Below, piece by piece: positions 52,276-61,788 of a DNA stretch of 64,000 bases. The stretch's first letter is position 1. Every line of letters starts with the position of its first letter. The notes beneath the pieces were generated by a model, which saw only the letters and a program-made list of their open reading frames with translations, had not been told where the DNA came from and did no database searches. Source of the stretch: Colwellia sp. 39_35_sub15_T18 (GTDB lineage: Bacteria; Pseudomonadota; Gammaproteobacteria; Enterobacterales; Alteromonadaceae); NCBI GenBank assembly GCA_002162675.1, contig MAAE01000042.1, positions 1-64,000 on the forward strand, written 5' to 3'. The position numbers were made by a program, and so were the translations under genes.

Positions 52276-54008
52276 GCAAAGTAAAAGAAGTGGAATTTGA
52301 TGTCTGTATTGTCGGCAGTGGTGCGGGGGCTTCACCTGTTGCTTACACGTTAGCTAAGGCTGGAGCGAAAGTTTTAGTACTCGAAAAAGGCCCATGGCTT
52401 ACTGAAAAAGAATTTTTCAAAGATGAACTCGCGATTAGCATTCATGATGCTTACAACCCAGACCTTAATGACGAGCAGCACGTTATTGAGGAAGAATATG
52501 AAGACGAAGACGGTAATAGTTTTTGGCAAGGTGAAAAAACCAGTGATTCGGGTTGGACATGGTGGAATGGCACGGTAGTTGGTGGATCATCTAATTTTAT
52601 GAGTGGTTATTTTCACCGCTTAAAGCCGATAGATTTTCGTTTGAAAACGGAGTTTGGTGTTATTGATGGTGCCAACGTTGCCGACTGGCCAATTAGTTAT
52701 GATGAACTAGAGCCTTATTATGCCATGGTGGAACGTGAGGTTGGCGTGTCAGGCCGGGTAGTTGAACACCCACACCAAGAACCGCGCTCAAGTGATTTTC
52801 CTTATCCGCCTATCGCCGAAGTTCCCATGTCATCATGGATCGATAAAGCCGCGACAGATATTGGCTATCACGCTATTCCAGTTCCCAGAGCCGTGTTGTC
52901 GGAGCCAGCAATGGGGCGTCGTAGCTGTGAATATTCTGGTTATTGTAGTAGTTATGGCTGTTCATCTGGTGCTAAAGGTAGTGGCCGAGCCGCCTTGCTT
53001 AACCATGCAGTCACGACAGGTAATTGTACTATTAGGCCAAATGCAAAAGTCTATAAAATTGCGACTGACAGCAAAGGTGAAATAACTGGTGTTCATTATT
53101 ACGACAGTACTGGCCGCAAGCAAAGCGTTAGCGCTAAAACCTATGTAGTTGCGTGTCAGGCGGTAGAAACATCGCGGCTCTTATTAGCCTCAACAGGTGA
53201 AAAATTTCCTAATGGTTTAGCCAATAATCATGGTCAAGTAGGAAAAAACTTACTGTTTAGTGGTGGTGGCACCGGCAGTGGTGATTTTTTATTTGATGAA
53301 TTGACTGACAAACAAGTTAATGAATTAAAACAAGTAGGACCTTTTGTTAATAGAGCACTACAAGACTGGTATAAAATTGATGATAAGGCTTTTTCAGGCG
53401 CTAACCCAAAAGGTAAAGCGAAAGGCGGCACCATCGACTTTTTATTCCATCAAAACCCTATTGCACGTGCGCGAGGTACTCAGTGGGGTGTTGATGAACA
53501 AGGCAATAGTGAATTGCTTTGGGGTGAAGCATTAAAGCAAAGTATGAAGCAAGAATTCACTTCTTATAAAACGCTGCGTTTTGAAGTATTTAATGACTGG
53601 CTACCCACGGATGATTGCTTTGTGACTTTAGATGATGAAGTAAAGGATCAATGGGGCGATCCCGTGGCGAAAGTACGTATTGGCTATCACAATCACGATT
53701 TAGAAGTAGGTGCTTATTTAGCTGAAAAAGCTGAAAAACTCTTAGTTGCTTTAGGTGCTAAAAATATTGATTCTTCTGTTAGTGGTTATCCGGCTACCAA
53801 CTTAATGGCCGGTGGCTGTCGCTTTGGTAACGATCCTAAAACGTCGGTACTTGATAAGAACTGCCAAGCCCATGAAGTCGACAACTTATATGTAACCGAT
53901 GGCTCATTTATGCCGACGGGAGGCAGTGTACCTTACACCTTTACTATTTATGCCAATGCTTTTCGTGTTGCTGAGCATATAAAGCAGCAGTGGCAGAAAA
54001 ATGCCTAA
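52272..54008 (+). CDS. GMC-family oxidoreductase (gluconate dehydrogenase-like large subunit)
   Basis: The 578-residue flavoprotein has an N-terminal FAD motif (VGSGAGASPVAYTLAKAGAKVLVLEKG) and the GMC C-terminal block NLYVTDGSFMPTGGSVPYTFTIYANAFR. Cysteines 219, 225 and 230 in CEYSGYCSSYGC are arranged like the Fe-S cluster motif reported for FAD-glucose dehydrogenase. It should oxidise a sugar, sugar acid or alcohol and pass electrons on. It has no signal of its own, so it probably uses the Tat signal of the small subunit. No cytochrome subunit gene is adjacent. The substrate is unknown. Confidence 0.9.
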   Translation: MSKVKEVEFDVCIVGSGAGASPVAYTLAKAGAKVLVLEKGPWLTEKEFFKDELAISIHDAYNPDLNDEQHVIEEEYEDEDGNSFWQGEKTSDSGWTWWNGTVVGGSSNFMSGYFHRLKPIDFRLKTEFGVIDGANVADWPISYDELEPYYAMVEREVGVSGRVVEHPHQEPRSSDFPYPPIAEVPMSSWIDKAATDIGYHAIPVPRAVLSEPAMGRRSCEYSGYCSSYGCSSGAKGSGRAALLNHAVTTGNCTIRPNAKVYKIATDSKGEITGVHYYDSTGRKQSVSAKTYVVACQAVETSRLLLASTGEKFPNGLANNHGQVGKNLLFSGGGTGSGDFLFDELTDKQVNELKQVGPFVNRALQDWYKIDDKAFSGANPKGKAKGGTIDFLFHQNPIARARGTQWGVDEQGNSELLWGEALKQSMKQEFTSYKTLRFEVFNDWLPTDDCFVTLDDEVKDQWGDPVAKVRIGYHNHDLEVGAYLAEKAEKLLVALGAKNIDSSVSGYPATNLMAGGCRFGNDPKTSVLDKNCQAHEVDNLYVTDGSFMPTGGSVPYTFTIYANAFRVAEHIKQQWQKNA

Positions 54009-54015
54009 AAACTAT

Positions 54016-54094
54016 GTAACTGTTCACCACCGAGCCGCGATGCTTCACAGAGGTGCTCTCTGTGGTAAATATTACTAAGCTGAATAAATACAAA
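54016..54094. repeat. Dispersed repeat, short copy
   Basis: This 79-base element has the same ends as the 131-base element at 24680-24810 but lacks the inner 52 bases. TTCACAGAGG and CTCTGTGGT are inverted, so it forms a hairpin. It lies eight bases after the GMC gene and may act as its terminator. The adjacent TGTAGGAGTG is like the REP end. Confidence 0.85.
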
Positions 54095-54195
54095 GCTATC
54101 TTTGTAGGAGTGCTTTTATCACCACTTCGCATTTACGGTGTGCTTGGGTATAATCAAAACAATTATTTTAATTAGTTATTTTTGGAATCTTAATT

Positions 54196-55059
54196 ATGAT
54201 CCACAGCATGACGGCATTTGCTCGTTTTGAAGTAAAAGGTGATTGGGGCAATGCAGTTTGGGAAATTCGCTCTGTTAACCAACGTTTTTTAGAGACTTAC
54301 TTTCGCTTACCTGAGCAATTCCGCAGTGTTGAGCCTTTATTGAGGGAGCGTTTTCGTAAGCAGTTAAATCGCGGCAAAGTTGAATGCAACTTACGCTTCA
54401 ATGCTAACCCAAGTGCCAAAAGTGAGTTAGCCCTTAATGAAAAGCTCGCCTTACAGCTCATTCAACACGCTAACTGGGTCAATGAACAAACCTTAAATAG
54501 CAAAATTAACCCTGTAGAAATTATGCGCTGGCCAGGAGTAATGGAAGCGGCAGAAGAAGACATGACTGCCATTCAAGCTCAATTACTGGCTGGTTTTGAC
54601 ACCGCCCTTGAAGAGTTTATCAGCGCCCGCGGCAGTGAAGGTGAAAATTTAAAAGCTATGATCGAGCAGCGCCTTGATGCTATTAGCGCTGAAGCAGAAA
54701 AAGTACAAGCATTGATGCCCGAAGTTATTGAATGGCAACGTAAGCGCATTGTTGATAAATTCACCGATGCTAGTATTGATTTAGACTCAACCCGAGTTGA
54801 GCAAGAGTTAGTGCTATTAGCGCAGAAAATGGATGTTGCAGAAGAATTAGATCGCCTTAATAGCCATGTTAGCGAAACGAAAAAAATCCTCAAAAAAGGT
54901 GGTGCACAAGGCCGTCGCTTAGACTTTATGATGCAAGAGTTTAACCGTGAAGCTAATACTCTTGGTTCTAAATCAATTAATACCGATGTTACTGCTAGTG
55001 CAGTAGAGCTAAAAGTATTGATTGAGCAAATGCGTGAGCAGATAGCGAATATCGAGTAG
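54196..55059 (+). CDS. yicC: YicC-family endoribonuclease
   Basis: The 287-residue protein begins MIHSMTAFAR and ends with the family block HVSETKKILKKGGAQGRRLDFMMQEFNREANTLGSKS. YicC proteins are RNases that affect small-RNA levels and stationary-phase growth. Length equals that of E. coli YicC (287). A strong terminator follows. In many genomes it lies near rph and pyrE; here they are 4 kb apart, with the dehydrogenase operon between. Confidence 0.95.
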   Translation: MIHSMTAFARFEVKGDWGNAVWEIRSVNQRFLETYFRLPEQFRSVEPLLRERFRKQLNRGKVECNLRFNANPSAKSELALNEKLALQLIQHANWVNEQTLNSKINPVEIMRWPGVMEAAEEDMTAIQAQLLAGFDTALEEFISARGSEGENLKAMIEQRLDAISAEAEKVQALMPEVIEWQRKRIVDKFTDASIDLDSTRVEQELVLLAQKMDVAEELDRLNSHVSETKKILKKGGAQGRRLDFMMQEFNREANTLGSKSINTDVTASAVELKVLIEQMREQIANIE

Positions 55060-55096
55060 ACTTCCCAAGTTACCTCAAACGCATTAATATGCAACT

Positions 55097-55122
55097 AAAG
55101 CCTCGTTTTTCGAGGCTTTTTT
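55097..55122 (+). terminator. Terminator of yicC
   Basis: AAAGCCTCG pairs with CGAGGCTTT across a five-T loop, followed by a run of T residues to 55122. Confidence 0.95.
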
Positions 55123-55164
55123 GTGCCATGGCTACAGTTAATTAAAGTTAACTTATGGGGTGGT

Positions 55165-55392
55165 ATGTCAATTAAGCAAACGTTAGGTAGAGTGGTTAAA
55201 AGTACCAATATGCCAGATTTAACAAAAAGCTTTTCACCTGAACAGTTAGCAGAAGCGATTACAGCTAAGCGTACAGGCATGAAACTTACATTGGTTGACG
55301 TATCTGAAGCACTTTCACTATCAAAACCGACTCTGATCAAAATTGAAAAGGGTAAAAAACTGCCTGAAGTGTGGCTAACTAACTTGATTTAA
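55165..55392 (+). CDS. Short XRE-type helix-turn-helix protein, maybe truncated
   Basis: The 75-residue product from ATG 55165 (GGGGTGG just upstream) contains one helix-turn-helix: [38 protein letters not shown]. Antitoxin- or HipB-like proteins of this kind normally continue about 15 residues with a hydrophobic helix; here the sequence ends early with [10 protein letters not shown]. Its last four bases overlap the end of the MCP gene. A decayed end or a genuine short regulator are both possible. No toxin gene is nearby. Confidence 0.6.
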   Translation: MSIKQTLGRVVKSTNMPDLTKSFSPEQLAEAITAKRTGMKLTLVDVSEALSLSKPTLIKIEKGKKLPEVWLTNLI

Positions 55393-57011
55393 TAGCAAAA
55401 TTGACTCAATGCTGTTTTAAGTTCACTATTTAAGCTGCCAACCGTTTTAGCATTGCCTAATACGTCATCAGTGTTATCTTTACTTTTTTGTGAGAGGGTA
55501 AAAACACGTGCCATCATATTATTAACATCCTTAACGGCTTGTAATTGTTCCCCTTGATTACTATTGATCAGTTCATTTTTACTGATGATATCGGAAAATG
55601 AGCCAATGATAACTTGTAGGCTGGTTTCGGTTTCTTTGATTGTTTGCGCACCTTGGTCAGCAAATTCTGCATTTTGTCGCATTTGGGCTGCTGCATCGTC
55701 AGTGGCTTTTCTGATATTGGCAATAACCGTTTCAATTTCTAAGGTTGATTCTTGCGTTCGCTGCGCTAGTGAGCGAACTTCATCGGCAACAACAGCAAAA
55801 CCTCGGCCTTGTTCGCCTGCCCGTGCTGCTTCTATCGCTGCATTTAAGGCGAGTAGGTTTGTTTGCTCAGCAACACTTTTAATCACGGTTAATACCGAGT
55901 TGATTTGTTGACTATGCTCTCGTAAAGTATTCATTTGATCAGCTGAATGATTTATTGCTTCAGCAAGTTGTTTTATTTGTAGTGCCGATTGTTCTATTAT
56001 TCGGAAGTTACCCGTGGCATGGCTGTCAGCTTCTTTACTTACTGCAATCGTTTTTTCGGTGTGTGCTTGGGTGACTTCAACCGCTTGAGTCATTTGTTCG
56101 ATGGAAGCACTGGCATTAGATAACTCATTTTGAGTGGAGACAACCTGCTCTTTGGCTTCATGACAAGCAATTAAGGTATTGTCGGTTGCCGAATCTAAGT
56201 CGGTGCCAATATTAGTTAACGTATCAACAAAGCTGACTATTCTATCCATCATGGCATTAAAGCTTTGTCCTATTTCACCTAATTCATCTTGGTTTTTTAG
56301 TTCTACACGCAATGCTAAATTAGAATGTTTTTCAACATCTACCATAACTTTACATAAATGCTTTAAAGGGTTTCGAATAGATCTAAATATTGAAAGACCT
56401 AATAGCAGAATTAAGAGGGCAACGCCGCTGACGGTAAAAAAAATAATTCGGTTCGTTTGCGTTGTTACAACATTATTTTTTGTAATATCTTCACTGGCTA
56501 ACTGTTTTTGCAATAATACTAATTCATCGAGTTTAGCTAAAAATGGCTCAAGAGCTGAGTACATTTTCAGATCAACATAATTGCCCATACTGTAAGACGA
56601 TTTCTCTGTTATATAATGAGCAATTTTATCTATGGCTAATTCACTTTTTTGATACAAAGGCTTCATAGCGTTGACAATTTTTATTTCTTGTGGCGATAGC
56701 TGGACACTCTGATAATTTTGCCATTGTTGATGTATTATTTTTTTACCCGTGCTTACTTGCTCTTGCGCATCTTGCCATAACGCCATACCACCTCGAGTTT
56801 TGTGAGCATTATCAATAATGTTTGACGTGAAAGTATGTATGATCAAATTAAGTTTTTGAGTTTGGCTTAATCTTACTTCAAGTACTTCCTGCGAGCGTTG
56901 ATAACGATCCGTAGAGACTTTTATACTGGTAAATATAATAATACTGAAAAGGAGTAAAGGCACGAGTGATAAAATAATAAGTTTGCTGCTGACACGGGTT
57001 AGTTTTTTCAT
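55389..57011 (-). CDS. Methyl-accepting chemotaxis protein
   Basis: The 540-residue receptor has two membrane helices (about 11-30 and 188-208), a helical periplasmic sensor between them with conserved [14 protein letters not shown] stretch ([13 protein letters not shown]), a HAMP domain (about 209-262) and the signalling domain with [30 protein letters not shown]. It should report a small-molecule signal to CheA. There is no C-terminal pentapeptide for CheR binding, as in many marine bacteria. The ligand is unknown. Confidence 0.92.
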   Translation of the reverse strand: MKKLTRVSSKLIILSLVPLLLFSIIIFTSIKVSTDRYQRSQEVLEVRLSQTQKLNLIIHTFTSNIIDNAHKTRGGMALWQDAQEQVSTGKKIIHQQWQNYQSVQLSPQEIKIVNAMKPLYQKSELAIDKIAHYITEKSSYSMGNYVDLKMYSALEPFLAKLDELVLLQKQLASEDITKNNVVTTQTNRIIFFTVSGVALLILLLGLSIFRSIRNPLKHLCKVMVDVEKHSNLALRVELKNQDELGEIGQSFNAMMDRIVSFVDTLTNIGTDLDSATDNTLIACHEAKEQVVSTQNELSNASASIEQMTQAVEVTQAHTEKTIAVSKEADSHATGNFRIIEQSALQIKQLAEAINHSADQMNTLREHSQQINSVLTVIKSVAEQTNLLALNAAIEAARAGEQGRGFAVVADEVRSLAQRTQESTLEIETVIANIRKATDDAAAQMRQNAEFADQGAQTIKETETSLQVIIGSFSDIISKNELINSNQGEQLQAVKDVNNMMARVFTLSQKSKDNTDDVLGNAKTVGSLNSELKTALSQFCY

Positions 57012-57171
57012 TGGTAGGTTTGAATTTGCCGGGCAGGGAGGATATACGGGTAAAATAGCAAGGAAATGTGACAGTAATATTGCATTATTATGACTAAAAT
57101 ATTACAACAACAGGCATTTAGGCTTTGGCCAGTTTTACGTTATTTTTGATTCTTATGTGGTGCTTTAGCCA

Positions 57172-57840
57172 TTAGCGTTTGTTTGCAATAGTAGACATTC
57201 TAGAGCCGATAAGGCTAGCCACCAAAATGGCTAAGTAAAACTGCCCGACAACGGCTTCTAAATAGACTAAAAACCTAGCTACTGGCAGATTTGGTGAAAT
57301 GTCACCAAGGCCTAACGTGGTGATGGTGGCAAAGGAAAAATAAACAAAATCAGGAAACAACATAAACCATTGATTATTTTTTTGCATTGCTTGAAATGAG
57401 TCAGGAAAGCCAAGCTGTAAAAGTGTGTATAATACCGCCCAAATTAATCCCATTAATAAGTATAAACAGACGGCACCGAGTATTTTGTTGCTATCTATTT
57501 TGCCGGTAAATAAAACTTGTTTAGCTGTTTTAAAGGCAGTAAAAACAAAAAAACTGAGTAAGAGCAGTAAATAAAAGTGATCAAAACCGGCGTTATCAAG
57601 CCAGTTAGAGGTTATAGACACCATCAATATCGCCACTGGGAATATAAATGTTTTTCGCAATAGAAAGTTTTTAGATTCTACCCCCCACACCGCAACAATT
57701 AAGGTGATTACGGTGGTTGATTGCATCAATCGTTGTACTGAATCACCAAAAAATTGTTGAGCTAAAGCGGTACCTAATAATAACAGTATTAGCGCAAAAG
57801 TAAGGTAAACAAAATTGTCTTGTTGATCCATGGGTTTCAC
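57172..57840 (-). CDS. Two-pore-helix ion channel (Ion_trans_2), unusual filter
   Basis: The 222-residue membrane protein has four N-terminal helices and the pore module (about 140-215): an outer helix, FSFATITTLGLGDISP and the inner helix LEAVVGQFYLAILVASLIGSRM. The selectivity filter reads TLGLGD where K+ channels have TVGYGD, so selectivity may be changed. It is downstream of the DUF748 gene in the same direction, 59 bases away. Confidence 0.85.
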   Translation of the reverse strand: MKPMDQQDNFVYLTFALILLLLGTALAQQFFGDSVQRLMQSTTVITLIVAVWGVESKNFLLRKTFIFPVAILMVSITSNWLDNAGFDHFYLLLLLSFFVFTAFKTAKQVLFTGKIDSNKILGAVCLYLLMGLIWAVLYTLLQLGFPDSFQAMQKNNQWFMLFPDFVYFSFATITTLGLGDISPNLPVARFLVYLEAVVGQFYLAILVASLIGSRMSTIANKR

Positions 57841-57898
57841 GATATTTTTCCTATCATTATGACTACTATTATTATTAGAATTTAGCAGAGCATCATTT

Positions 57899-60334
57899 TT
57901 AAACTGACAGTTCTATTCTCGGCTGTGCATCCTCACTACTATCTATTTTAGGTGCGCACAACAGCAATCTTGATGAGGCAATGTTACCCTGTTTGATCAG
58001 ATAATCTTTCAATGTGGCTTCTCGTTGTTCGGCAATATCTTTAAGTTGACGAACTTGTTTTTTATCCGTCACTTGGCTACCCACGACTAAACCAATATCG
58101 GCAGGCGTACTGATGGCGCAAAGATTTACCCGGGTGTCATCTTTGTCTTGCATTAAAGCAATAAAGGCTTGTAAATAGGCTTGTTGTGCTTCATTTGGCT
58201 CAATTTGCTTGGCTTGATACATTAAATCATCAAAGCGGAGTTTTAAGGCAAACTCACCCACTGTCATGGCGACAGAAACAATATTGGCGTAAGGCACAAA
58301 TGTGGTCATTAAGTAATCTTGCGTCGCCATCCGAACAGCTTTTTGGGTGATTAAGGTCACTATGCTGCTCATACCAAAATCCGGATCTGAGGTTGAACCA
58401 GACAAGGGTACGTCAAGCTCAACGTCGCCCTTACTATCTTTGAGCATGCCTAGTGCCATGTTAAAAGGTAATGCACCTTGATCAATTAAGGAACCAGCTT
58501 CGTCACTATCGGCTATGGCGGTTTCTAACCCTCGTAATAACAAAGTGATGTTACCATCAAGTTCGTCGCCCGTTAATGTGACATCAATGTCAGTATTAAG
58601 CTGGCCACTTTTTAATTCCATTTGCACGGCTTGTTTCATATAACGAGAAATAGCGGGTAAAGACAGCTCTTTTAGAAAACCTTGTACATGATGTGTTGGT
58701 TGTTTAGCAAAAGGTTGCGTATAGCCTGTAAAGTTAAAATGCGCATATTTATTACTACGGCCTATTAACTCAAACGGTGTCTGCTGCTCTTGCTTGTCAG
58801 TCGCATTACTTATCGCGCCTAAATGTAGGGTATCGATAAATAGTTTTCGATGTTTAATAGGTTCAACACTGTTGTTCAATATTGATATTTGATTATCGTT
58901 GGTTAATGAAAATTCATTTAGGGCAATGATAAAATCGGCTTGTTGAGGATTTATCTCTTCGTTTATTTCTTTCTTTATTTCTGCGGTAACTTCTGCAACT
59001 TTTTCCTTTCTATTTTCTTTTTCAGCTTCTGTTGCGGGCGGAGATACTAAATTAGCCAAGGCTTTTTCTTTATCAATAATTACCTCGCCTTGTAGGCTAT
59101 CTAAGGTGACTTTATCAATAGACAGTTGTTTTTCGCTGACCAAAATATCACTGATGCTAAATTGTTTTAGTGTTACTAAAGGCGGCAGTTCAGCATCTTC
59201 ATTTTTCGAGCCAAAAATATTATCAACAACTAGGCTGGCGATCTTTATTTTAGGAGCGTTCTGAAAGTGAAAGCTAATGTTATTCAAAGCTAACTGTTCA
59301 AAGTAGACTAATTTTTGGCTTGGTTTTTCATGATATAAATCAGCATTATTAAGTGTTAATTCACTAGTACCACTAAGCTCAGTTATTGCGCCTTGTTTAA
59401 GGGTAAGCTTTAAATCATTGATGATATTTTCTAGTTTTTCTAGATTGAAAAACTGCTGTTGATAACCAACAGCAAGCTCATTATTACTGAGTTTGGCTTG
59501 GCTGATGTGTAATTTTACTTGTTCAGGCGCTATCGTTATTTGTTGCTTACTCGTCAATGAAAGTGAGCCATCAAGCACGGATAGCTCGTCAACATAAGGT
59601 TGTAACTTGTTAAGGGGATAGTTAGTTATTGATAACTGGCTATTGATGTCACCTTGTCCCTGTTCAAAGCTTGCATCTGCGCTTAATTCAATGACGGTTG
59701 TATCGATAACGCTTTGCAATGACAACGTTGCCTGTTGTGATTTTAGGTCCGCTTTTAATTGGCTAATTAACAAGGATTTGATGTTGAATTGATGGGGCTT
59801 ATCGTTGTTATTAATCGCAATGTTAACTTGCTTTAATGCTAATTTTGGTAGTATTAGCTGATACGGGAATGGTTTTGATTCAGTGTCAGCGGATTCTTTG
59901 GGAGGATTATCGGCATTTTCTTTGTTGATATCAACGCCAGCAATAATGAGTTGTGTTGCTGTTTTGTCAATGTTGAGATAAGCCTCATTAAGCTTAAATT
60001 TAGTCACGACAATTTCATCAAATAGTAAACGGAATAAGGTTAAACGAATGGTTAATTCATTTATCGCCAGCACTTTTTCTGGCTTGTTTAGTTGGCTTTT
60101 ATATAAGATTAAATCACTGACCGTTAATTGGCTGAGAAATGGGTTATAACGAATACTCGTCTCAGCTGAAAGAACCAGTTCTTGTTCAAGTAATATGGGC
60201 TCGATAAAGTGTTTGCTAAGTGGCGATGAAATGGCCCATATACTTAAATAAAGACCAACAAAAGTAGCAAAGGTTATTTTTAGCCATTTATTCGATAAAA
60301 AAGAGGCTTTTTTTGTAAAAGAAGCAGTGTTCAT
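57899..60334 (-). CDS. DUF748 AsmA-like large envelope protein
   Basis: The 811-residue protein has an N-terminal membrane anchor (about 17-36) and a long periplasmic beta-rich body of DUF748 type with repeated strands, then a conserved region (about 590-720, with SGTSDPDFG-like SGSTSDPDFGM). The final part (about 745-800, REATLKDYLIKQGNIASSRLLLCAP) resembles an OmpA-like end. AsmA-like proteins are thought to move phospholipid between membranes. It follows cpxA by 32 bases, so a Cpx-linked operon is likely. Confidence 0.87.
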   Translation of the reverse strand: MNTASFTKKASFLSNKWLKITFATFVGLYLSIWAISSPLSKHFIEPILLEQELVLSAETSIRYNPFLSQLTVSDLILYKSQLNKPEKVLAINELTIRLTLFRLLFDEIVVTKFKLNEAYLNIDKTATQLIIAGVDINKENADNPPKESADTESKPFPYQLILPKLALKQVNIAINNNDKPHQFNIKSLLISQLKADLKSQQATLSLQSVIDTTVIELSADASFEQGQGDINSQLSITNYPLNKLQPYVDELSVLDGSLSLTSKQQITIAPEQVKLHISQAKLSNNELAVGYQQQFFNLEKLENIINDLKLTLKQGAITELSGTSELTLNNADLYHEKPSQKLVYFEQLALNNISFHFQNAPKIKIASLVVDNIFGSKNEDAELPPLVTLKQFSISDILVSEKQLSIDKVTLDSLQGEVIIDKEKALANLVSPPATEAEKENRKEKVAEVTAEIKKEINEEINPQQADFIIALNEFSLTNDNQISILNNSVEPIKHRKLFIDTLHLGAISNATDKQEQQTPFELIGRSNKYAHFNFTGYTQPFAKQPTHHVQGFLKELSLPAISRYMKQAVQMELKSGQLNTDIDVTLTGDELDGNITLLLRGLETAIADSDEAGSLIDQGALPFNMALGMLKDSKGDVELDVPLSGSTSDPDFGMSSIVTLITQKAVRMATQDYLMTTFVPYANIVSVAMTVGEFALKLRFDDLMYQAKQIEPNEAQQAYLQAFIALMQDKDDTRVNLCAISTPADIGLVVGSQVTDKKQVRQLKDIAEQREATLKDYLIKQGNIASSRLLLCAPKIDSSEDAQPRIELSV

Positions 60335-60366
60335 ATCCGTGAATATCTCTCTGTGAATATTAAATT

Positions 60367-61788
60367 TTATGCATAAGGGATTTGAATGATAACAGATAAT
60401 CCTTGAGTTGAATTGTTCTTGGCAAAAATTTTGCCGTGGTGGGCGAGAATGGCTTGCTTGGCTATCGCAAGGCCCAAACCTGTACCGCCGGTATGGCGGT
60501 CTCTAGCAAGGTTTACTCGATAAAAAGGAGCAAATAATTGTGTTAAGGCTTGTTCTGGCACGCCATTACCGCTGTCGGTAATGGCTAAGGTAATTTCATT
60601 TTTATGGCGGGATAAATCGACCTTAATAATACTTTGTTCAGGACTATATTTTACCGCATTGTTTAGCACGTTAGTGATGGCGCTAATCAGCAAGTTTTGA
60701 TCTGCTACTAGGTGAATATCCTCGGCAATACTGATGTAAATGTTGATAGACTTTTCATCGGCAGTAAATTGTTCATCATTAACGATGTTTTGTACTAACA
60801 AGGAGAGGTTTACTGGCTGAAAGTTAGCGGTTTGCAGGGTGTTTTCTAAACGGGATAGTGACAGAACATCAGCGACCATTTGGTCTAGGCGATCAATTTC
60901 AAGTTGGCAACGCTGTAAATATTGCTCTCGTGCTTGGGGTGTTGTGGCTTCTTGTTGTGCTAAGCCAAGTGCCATTTGCAGTCGGGTCATTGGTGAGCGT
61001 AATTCGTGCGATACATCACCCAGTAAGCGCTGTTGTGCACTTTGATGTTGCTGTAGTTGCTCTGCCATTTGATTAAAGCTTTGGGCAAGTTGCCCTAATT
61101 CATTGTTACGCTGGCTAGTTAGTGTCACTCGCGTGGCAAAATCTCCCTGTCCTAATTTAGTGGCCGCTTTTTTGATAAGCCTAACAGGCTTGCTAAATGA
61201 ATGGGCAAGCAGTAAACAAAATACTAAGCTTACAAGGGTTGGTATGGTAAAGCGAACCCAGTAAGGGAGTGCGAGTACCATTTGGCCAATATTTCGCTCA
61301 TGCTGTTTTCTAGAAATAAAAACTTGATAAGGCTGTTTATTTATTTTTATTGCCACAGGGCCAATTAATCGTGTATGTGAAAAAATATTGGTTTTTGGTT
61401 GAATAAATTCTTGCTGATTAAGGTAGGTTGTTAGTGCCTGTTGATGTTTTGCAGGTAATAGAAATAAGCTAGTAACCTGCGCAGGTGTATTAACACTTTT
61501 AAACCAAATATTAACAGGCATTTGAGCGAACCTTTTATGTCTCATTTTTTGCAATTCAGCGATGCTTGTTATGCCACTGCGTTCGATGCGCCTAGCGACG
61601 TTGTGTAACTGACGTAATTCCTCGTGCTCAGGTGCTTGGCTAACCACGTTGCTAAAACCTTCATTGGATAATTGCTTAGAAATAAAGCGGGTACTCGCCA
61701 CCGACACAATGGCAATGAACCAAAACCAAATAAAAAGTTTTATAGTGAAAGAAGCAAAAAAGGCTTTCATTCGAGTGGCCATATTCAT
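60367..61788 (-). CDS. cpxA: Cpx-type sensor histidine kinase
   Basis: The 473-residue kinase has membrane helices at about 13-33 and 180-198 with a periplasmic sensor between, a HAMP domain, the phospho-acceptor His261 in GDVSHELRSPMTRLQMA, and an ATPase domain with NVLNNAVKYSPE, DSGNGVPE and GTGLGLAIAK. The gene overlaps the end of the response regulator gene by four bases. Assignment as CpxA rests on the neighbours CpxR and Spy/CpxP-like protein. It should sense envelope folding stress. Confidence 0.88.
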   Translation of the reverse strand: MNMATRMKAFFASFTIKLFIWFWFIAIVSVASTRFISKQLSNEGFSNVVSQAPEHEELRQLHNVARRIERSGITSIAELQKMRHKRFAQMPVNIWFKSVNTPAQVTSLFLLPAKHQQALTTYLNQQEFIQPKTNIFSHTRLIGPVAIKINKQPYQVFISRKQHERNIGQMVLALPYWVRFTIPTLVSLVFCLLLAHSFSKPVRLIKKAATKLGQGDFATRVTLTSQRNNELGQLAQSFNQMAEQLQQHQSAQQRLLGDVSHELRSPMTRLQMALGLAQQEATTPQAREQYLQRCQLEIDRLDQMVADVLSLSRLENTLQTANFQPVNLSLLVQNIVNDEQFTADEKSINIYISIAEDIHLVADQNLLISAITNVLNNAVKYSPEQSIIKVDLSRHKNEITLAITDSGNGVPEQALTQLFAPFYRVNLARDRHTGGTGLGLAIAKQAILAHHGKIFAKNNSTQGLSVIIQIPYA

